Below, in pieces: positions 58,796-64,000 of a stretch of 64,000 nucleotides of DNA. Origin of the DNA: Rhodocollybia butyracea (taxonomy: Eukaryota; Basidiomycota; Agaricomycetes; Agaricales; Omphalotaceae). The number at the start of each line of letters is the position of its first letter. Position 1 is the first letter of the stretch. The DNA lies in NCBI GenBank assembly GCA_015501585.1, contig JADNRY010000081.1:124001-188000 (forward strand), in the 5' to 3' direction. The translations under genes and the position numbers were made by a program. Below the pieces are notes generated by a model. That model searched no databases, was not told the DNA's origin, and was given only the letters and a program-made list of their open reading frames with translations.

Positions 58796-59866
58796 ATGAT
58801 TTTCACGACTCTCGCCGCTGCACTCGCTCTCCCTGTTGCTCTCGCTCAGTACGGGGGGCCCCCGCCACCCAGCAGCGGAAGTTCCACTGCTGCGGCTCAA
58901 GTTGCGGTACCTTCAGCCCCAGCAAACACAACCGGGCATATCAACATCGATGTTTCTCCCGGCAGTAAATAGAAGTAGCACCTCGTAAACCTAGAGACTG
59001 ATTTCACAATCTTATTGCAGGCGCGTTTACCTTTTCTGTTCCAGATCTCCAAAATGTTTCAGTCAGTAGCCCTTTGAGTTATGCTGAATTACTCTGATGT
59101 CAATCCTGTAGGTTGGGACGCAAATAACATTCTTCTTCCCACAGTCGTTCGTTGGACTTTCCAAGCACTACTCTAGTCGCTGAAGCTGAAGATGTTTTTC
59201 AGATCCGTTGGTCCTCATTCCGTCACTCAATCGTCCTTCGAAGCGCCGTGCACTTACCTTGAAGCCAACGCGACCACGCAAGCGCCCGCTGGTTTCGATT
59301 CGGGTTTAGTGCAGGCTGTTCAATTCACCATCAATGTTACTAGCACCGATCGTATGTCTTTCGTTACACACTTTTATTCAGTGGCTAAACATTCTTCTTC
59401 GCTCTTTAGCGTATGTTCTTGGTTTTAGGTCTTTCCGTTATCTAAACAAGTTTATTTTCGTAGGATCTGGTACCACTGTAAACAGCTTAACCATTGTGGA
59501 ATGGGAATGGTTGGAGCCATAAATGGTAATGATTTTCCAGCTACTACGGCTGTATGCTCATTTAAGCTATCCTTTTAGCCCCCACAACTGGCCCGAATAC
59601 TTTTGATGCTTTCATGGCAGCTGCGGTGAAACAAAATGGCAATGAGACCCCAGTACGTATAGCTGTTTAGGTATGAGCCTTTACTGATATATGGTTAATT
59701 GCAGCAAACTACTGGTGGTCCAGTCCTTGGAGGATTTGGTGCTAGTGCGATCGCTACCCCTGCGGCCACAGCTACAGCTACTGCTGCTGTAAGCTCAGCG
59801 ACCATGAATTTTGCGAGCACGTTTGCCGTTCTGTTTGGTGTAGCAGTCAGCGTGATTTTTGTTTGA
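58796..59866 (+). CDS. extracellular cupredoxin-like serine-rich protein, GPI-type
   Basis: Starts with a signal peptide MIFTTLAAALALPVALAQ, then a Pro/Ser/Ala-rich stretch. The cupredoxin core reads NVSVGTQITFFFPQSSVGPH, SVTQSSFEAPCTYLEANATT, DSGLVQAVQFTINVTSTD and IWYHCKQLNHCGMGMVGAIN. The copper-type ligand positions are visible: His in GPHSVTQS, Cys and His in WYHC..NHCGMGM, though whether copper is bound is unknown. The C-terminus is Ala/Thr/Ser-rich with a hydrophobic tail FAVLFGVAVSVIFV, typical of a GPI signal. Seven short introns; the joint before IWYHC is uncertain. Such wall-bound proteins are common in basidiomycetes; their function is not established. Confidence 0.8.
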
Positions 59867-60103
59867 AATAATGTTGTCTGAACCTTGGATGATTTATCTA
59901 CTTTACTTGCGCATACAATGTTGTTCATACATCAGCTATAACCCTCCATATGCTTACTTAGATTGCTGTTCGACAAGATTTTGAATGCTTTGTATATGTT
60001 TGGCGCTTATTGAGTCAGTATTGATCAGTATTGAGCGCCCAATGATTAAATTCATCGCATATTTGATGATGGTTATTACTGGTTACTTCTTGATCTTGCT
60101 GAA

Positions 60104-63100
60104 ATGTTTTCCAAAATACCTCAACGATTAACTGCACCTCTTGGCCTTCTTTCCGACTCCGAGAAACTAGCATTTCGTAGTCAACCAGGCGGACTGCAGA
60201 AACTGGCCACAGTCCGTGTACGTGTCACCTGTGTCTATACGCTTTTAGAACTGAGCGATAATTTCAGAACATCCCTGAGACTGACAACTACTGGAACCAA
60301 GTACGTTAATCGTCGTTGGTCTCTGTATCTTGTCCTAACGCTTTCCAGTATGTTATCTTATTTGATTCAGCCTCGGAAGTATTCTCCCTGATAACGCCCA
60401 ACGACAGTACGTCTTTAAATAGCGAACAAAACAACAAACTCATATTCCACTAGTTCGTCGTGCTCTTTTGGACGCACCAGAAAATGTCGCGACACTTATT
60501 CGCGTTATATGTTCACGTCTTTTCAATCTTATTTCCGACCATACGTTCCCAGCACCATCCTCTGCCTCCGTATCTGCTCTTGCCACGTCTTTCATCAAGG
60601 CCGGAACTGGCTCCACAGAAAGAAGTGCCACAAAAGAGGTTTTAAATTGTCTTCGAGTCCTACAGCGTGTGCTACCCGTGGCGTTTGAGATGGATGGAGA
60701 AACGAGTTCATTCGAGATGGACGTATTTTGGAAGAAGGTAGAAGAAGATGATGTAGAAGAAGAGACCCAACGATCAGAGATCCCCCAATTTGTGATTGAA
60801 GATGACGAAGACAGCGAAGAGGACGAAAAGCCCTCTGAACCAGAGCCGTCTACAATTCCCAAGTCAAAACCTAAAAAACTTCTCCCATCACTCGGCGAGC
60901 GGCTGTTCAGCTCAATTATAGACCTAATGTTCTGCTGTGGATTTACTCTCCCAATGCAAATTCAGAAAGACCATTACAAGATAAACTATGTTATCTGGTG
61001 CGTGTTCGGTACTCACTCAGATTCACAAATTACTGAATTCAGGCTAGGGAAAAGGGTATCGGTTCGACGGTAGATCCAGGACCTAGCCACCAATATGACA
61101 GCAACAAAACGGAAGTTCTCCGTCTCCTTTTGGTCTTGCTTTCGCGTCAGATATATACCTCTGCATCTTCCCTTTTCACCAGACCATCGATCTACACCCT
61201 TCATCTGGTACAGAAACTACCACGACGCGACGTTCTTACAATATTATGCTCTCTTTTGAATACCGCCATGAACTCGCCCCAAGCCCAACCAATAACTATC
61301 AACTCGATGGCCGGTAAACTTCCTTACAATCACCTTGTATTCAAGGGCGAAGATCCCCGGGTGAATCTTGTCGCTATTTGTTTCGAAGTACTGGTCGCCC
61401 TCCTTGACTTTCAGGGTGGAACTGCGCGTGATGTGCTCGGTGGAGGAAATGAGCTGATAGCAGCGCCGACACCACGCACCAATGCATTTAGGTATTTTCT
61501 TATGAAACTGGTGAGTACATCCTCCGTCTCGGACTGAAATTTATCTAATGACCCTCCAGCATAGGACGCAAGATTTTCAATTTGTGCTCAGTGGAATTCT
61601 CGGTATCATGGAACAGCAAGTAATGAGCATGAACAATATACTTCCCGGAGCTCGAAAATCGATACCATACATCGCCGAAGACAGTGAGCTCAACACAAAG
61701 CTGAGGGGTTTCTGCATTAACAATTCTTTTCTGTTTAGTTATATTCTTTTGGAAAATGATTGAGCTAAACAAAGTCGAGTGTCTTTAGCTATTCAGTCGC
61801 GTTTGTCTGTCTAATACCCATTGCAGCGTTTCAGAGCCTACGTACTGGACTCAGATCAAGGTATGGATCTCATTGCGTACCTGCTTTGTTACAATCTGGA
61901 GATAAAAGACAAGCCTCGTAAGTTTGTTATCCTGCTGAACGAGATCATGCTTCATTCCAATTTCAGAACAACAACATGGTATATGCCGAGCCCTTTCGTA
62001 TATCGTTCAGACATTGTCGGCGGAACCCGCATTCGGACAACGATTGTTGAATCCTATCAAAGCTTCATTACCAGCCAAACTCCCAGCTTCTGGGACAGCC
62101 GCCGATTTCCTGATAAACGCATGTATTTTTCATTTTTGTTTCATGGAATCCGTTTGCTCATCTAAATTCTTCCAGGCTATCTACTCTATAGTAGCGACCA
62201 CGTCCGGACAACTCAATTCGCTGTACCCAGCTCTGATTATTGCACTTTCCAATTGTGCTCCTTACTTCAAGAACCTGAGCATCACATCTTCGACGCGATT
62301 GGTCCAGCTGTTTACCTCTTTTTCAAACCCTACATTCCTCCTTTCCGACGAGGGGCATCCTCGACTTTTGTTCTTCATGTATGTATACCTCTACCCTCTA
62401 TTGTTTTGCAGTTCCTCCTCACTGATCAACTACGACCTCTTAGGTTGGAAATGTTCAACACTGTCATCGTCCATCATCTTTCCGAAAACCCCAATCTCAT
62501 ACATGGAATCCTAGCCGCACACAAAACATTCGAAGATCTTGGGACGTTTACCCTCGCGCGAGGTCTTCGAGAGATTAGACGTGTCCAGCTTGCAAAGGAA
62601 GACCAGGCGCGTAGGCTGAGCACGGATGATAAGCGGAAGAGCCGTACAGTATCGAGAGACGAGGACCATCCTCCTGAGGAGAAGAAGAATCTTATTTCTA
62701 ATGAAGCCGAAAATGAGGACGACGAAGTCACGCCCTCTGCTCAGGCAGGACTGGATAGACCTGCAACAACAGTAGAACCTGCTGTTTCTCCTTCAGCCGA
62801 TTCCCTTCCAAGTGCCCAATCTACCTCGCAAAAAGCCAAAGGGAAAATGAAAGAGCGAAGGTCGTCGTCTTCAATGGACGCGGGGAGTCTAGAGCGAATA
62901 GCAGCTGCAGGAATTGGTAGAAATGGGTTTATTCCAACGCGCGAATGGGTAGGATCTTTCTATCTTCTGATCATTATATGTTCTAATATCTTTTGCATCA
63001 GGTCGCTTCATGGCAGCAAGGGTACGACCTCATTTACACAACTTATTACTTGCTCTCGCTGATGTTGCTCGTAGGCTGCCTCTAGATACAGTGATGCTGA

Positions 63101-63519
63101 TGATGTCCGAATTACTGCCCAAAGTACAAGAAATGCAAACTTCGCAAAAGGCTAGCTCTGCGTCGACAATTCTTGACTTTTTGGGATCAGTTACTCTAAC
63201 TGATGTGCTACCCCCTGCACCACCGCTATCCCCCCGACGCTTCGTGGTACGTTTTCAATGCAAAGATGTTAACTTTGTATGTTTACTCTCTTGATAGTGG
63301 TCGGACGCTTCCATTGTTTGGCTCACCTCACTAATCTGGGGTGAGATCTTTGTTCGGGGTATGACTCCCTTGGGAGTATGGAACTCGACGAACATTCGTC
63401 TATTCTATGTCAAACACTCTCACAATCAGCAGCGACCGATAACTGATACCGTATCAAATGTTGTGGGCGGACTTTTAGGGCGGACAAACTCAGATACATC
63501 AATTTCGAGACGACCATGA
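60104..63519 (+). CDS. HID1: HID1 family protein (Golgi trafficking)
   Basis: Large Hid-1-domain protein needed in other organisms for Golgi or dense-core vesicle sorting; the fission yeast homologue is Ftp105. MFSKIPQRLTAPLGLLSDSE, then TDNYWNQYVILFDSASEVFSL, ITPNDIRRALLDAPENVATL, KLPRRDVLTILCSLLNTAMN, QPITINSMAGKLPYNHLVF, RVNLVAICFEVLVALLDF, SDQGMDLIAYLLCYNLEIKD, ATTSGQLNSLYPALIIALSN and SITSSTRLVQLFTSFSNP follow in order, then a Ser/Glu/Lys-rich insert and a helical end (GLLGRTNSDTSISRRP). About ten introns. The one at 62119-62175 has a GCATGT donor and joins ADFLIN to AIYSIVATTSGQL; no GT donor keeps this frame. The metazoan N-terminal myristoylation glycine is absent. Confidence 0.88.
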
Positions 63520-63588
63520 AGTGGATATAATTTATCATTCTGTAGCTAATAATAATAGGATTGCGCTGGAAAGACTGCTGTGCACGAT

Positions 63589-64000
63589 TCAACGTTCAAC
63601 CTTCATATTTAGTTGGTTCGCCAAGGTTTCCATGTAAAAATCTTGAAGAATTGGTATAGGCTTAGTAGAGGATCACAGAATAACAAGATGGACTTACGTG
63701 TGGCATGTCTCAGCTTCCAATATTCCGCCAGTAAGCTCTTTAGCTCTTCTTCGCCAGCTTTGAGGTGCTCCGACATCTATTTAAGAAGATCATAAACAGC
63801 TATTGCACAGAAAACGGAACAAGTGCACCTTCTCCTCAACTTCATCTGCTTCATTTCGGACCTCTGCTAACTGCAGCTCGTTTTCTTTCCTTTCCACGTC
63901 CATTTCGTCATATTCCATTTGTAGTTGTTTAATAACCCGGTCATTCGCAGCCTTCTTATCAGCAGCTCGTTGTTGAGTGAGTGTCAGTTTTGCATGTGCG
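63589..64000 (-). CDS. NUF2: kinetochore protein NUF2, C-terminal part
   Basis: The C-terminal exons of NUF2, a subunit of the Ndc80 complex that links kinetochores to microtubules. It runs past the window's end. Visible: a coiled coil (LTLTQQRAADKKAANDRVIK, MEYDEMDVERKENELQLAEV), then MSEHLKAGEEELKSLLAEYW and, after a GTAAGT to TTCAAG intron, THFYMETLANQLNMKVER before the stop TGA at 63589-63591. The motif YMETLANxL at the very end is characteristic of NUF2. The gene converges with HID1; their stops are 69 bp apart. Confidence 0.88.

Overview
The window is nuclear DNA from a filamentous basidiomycete, most likely an Agaricomycete; I cannot name the genus. Genes on both strands are interrupted by many introns of about 45-60 nt with GTNNGT donors and YAG acceptors. 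The clearest lineage marker is one gene (1576-4018, minus) that encodes spermidine synthase fused to saccharopine dehydrogenase, a chimera known from basidiomycetes. No transposon, CRISPR array, virus or biosynthetic cluster was recognised. About 28 protein genes and one tRNA are supported, mostly housekeeping.

Layout. 1-811: 3' end of an unknown gene. 1576-9871 (minus): SPE3-LYS9 chimera and a class V myosin. 10640-11913 (plus): aspartate-semialdehyde dehydrogenase. 12098-13187 (plus): a secreted PEBP-like protein with a GPI-type tail. 13467-18052 (minus): ribosomal protein eL15 and an RBM5/RBM10-type splicing factor. 18134-18504 (plus): a complex I NDUFB4-like subunit. 18518-19280 (minus): COQ7. 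19749-20430 (plus): a small triple-repeat protein. 21321-23264: tRNA-Leu(UAA) and RNase Z. 23581-25948 (minus): an MFS transporter. 27874-33963 (plus): GSK3 kinase, a Met30-type F-box/WD40 protein and a serine-rich orphan. 34182-37325 (minus): ER glucosidase I. 37711-38883 (plus): an orphan. 39035-44423 (minus): ICP55-type aminopeptidase, AP-1 mu adaptin and Spt4. 44579-45889 (plus): Hem25/SLC25A38 carrier. 46494-51794 (plus): a WSC-domain secreted protein, an SPFH/band-7 protein and ATG8. 53066-54040 (plus): a membrane protein. 54188-57649: RAD57 and DNA polymerase delta subunit 2, head to head. 58796-63519 (plus): a cupredoxin-like GPI protein and HID1. 63589-end (minus): C-terminus of NUF2.

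There are no operons, but several divergent pairs share very short promoters. The best is RAD57/POLD2, whose starts lie 69 bp apart around an ACGCGT MluI cell-cycle box. RBM5-like/NDUFB4-like are about 81 bp apart and SPT4/HEM25 about 155 bp.

Most notable sequence-level observations: (i) at least six, perhaps seven, introns appear to use GC-AG splice sites; (ii) the essential SPE3-LYS9 chimera carries an apparent one-base deletion, and similar one-base anomalies occur in the WSC gene and the tRNA anticodon stem, so either the assembly has homopolymer errors or some loci are decaying; (iii) a small hairpin-forming repeat occurs twice between the F-box gene and the serine-rich orphan. I found no convincing wholly new multigene system; the orphan genes and repeats are the least explained parts. 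Exon joints were inferred by eye from splice motifs and protein continuity.
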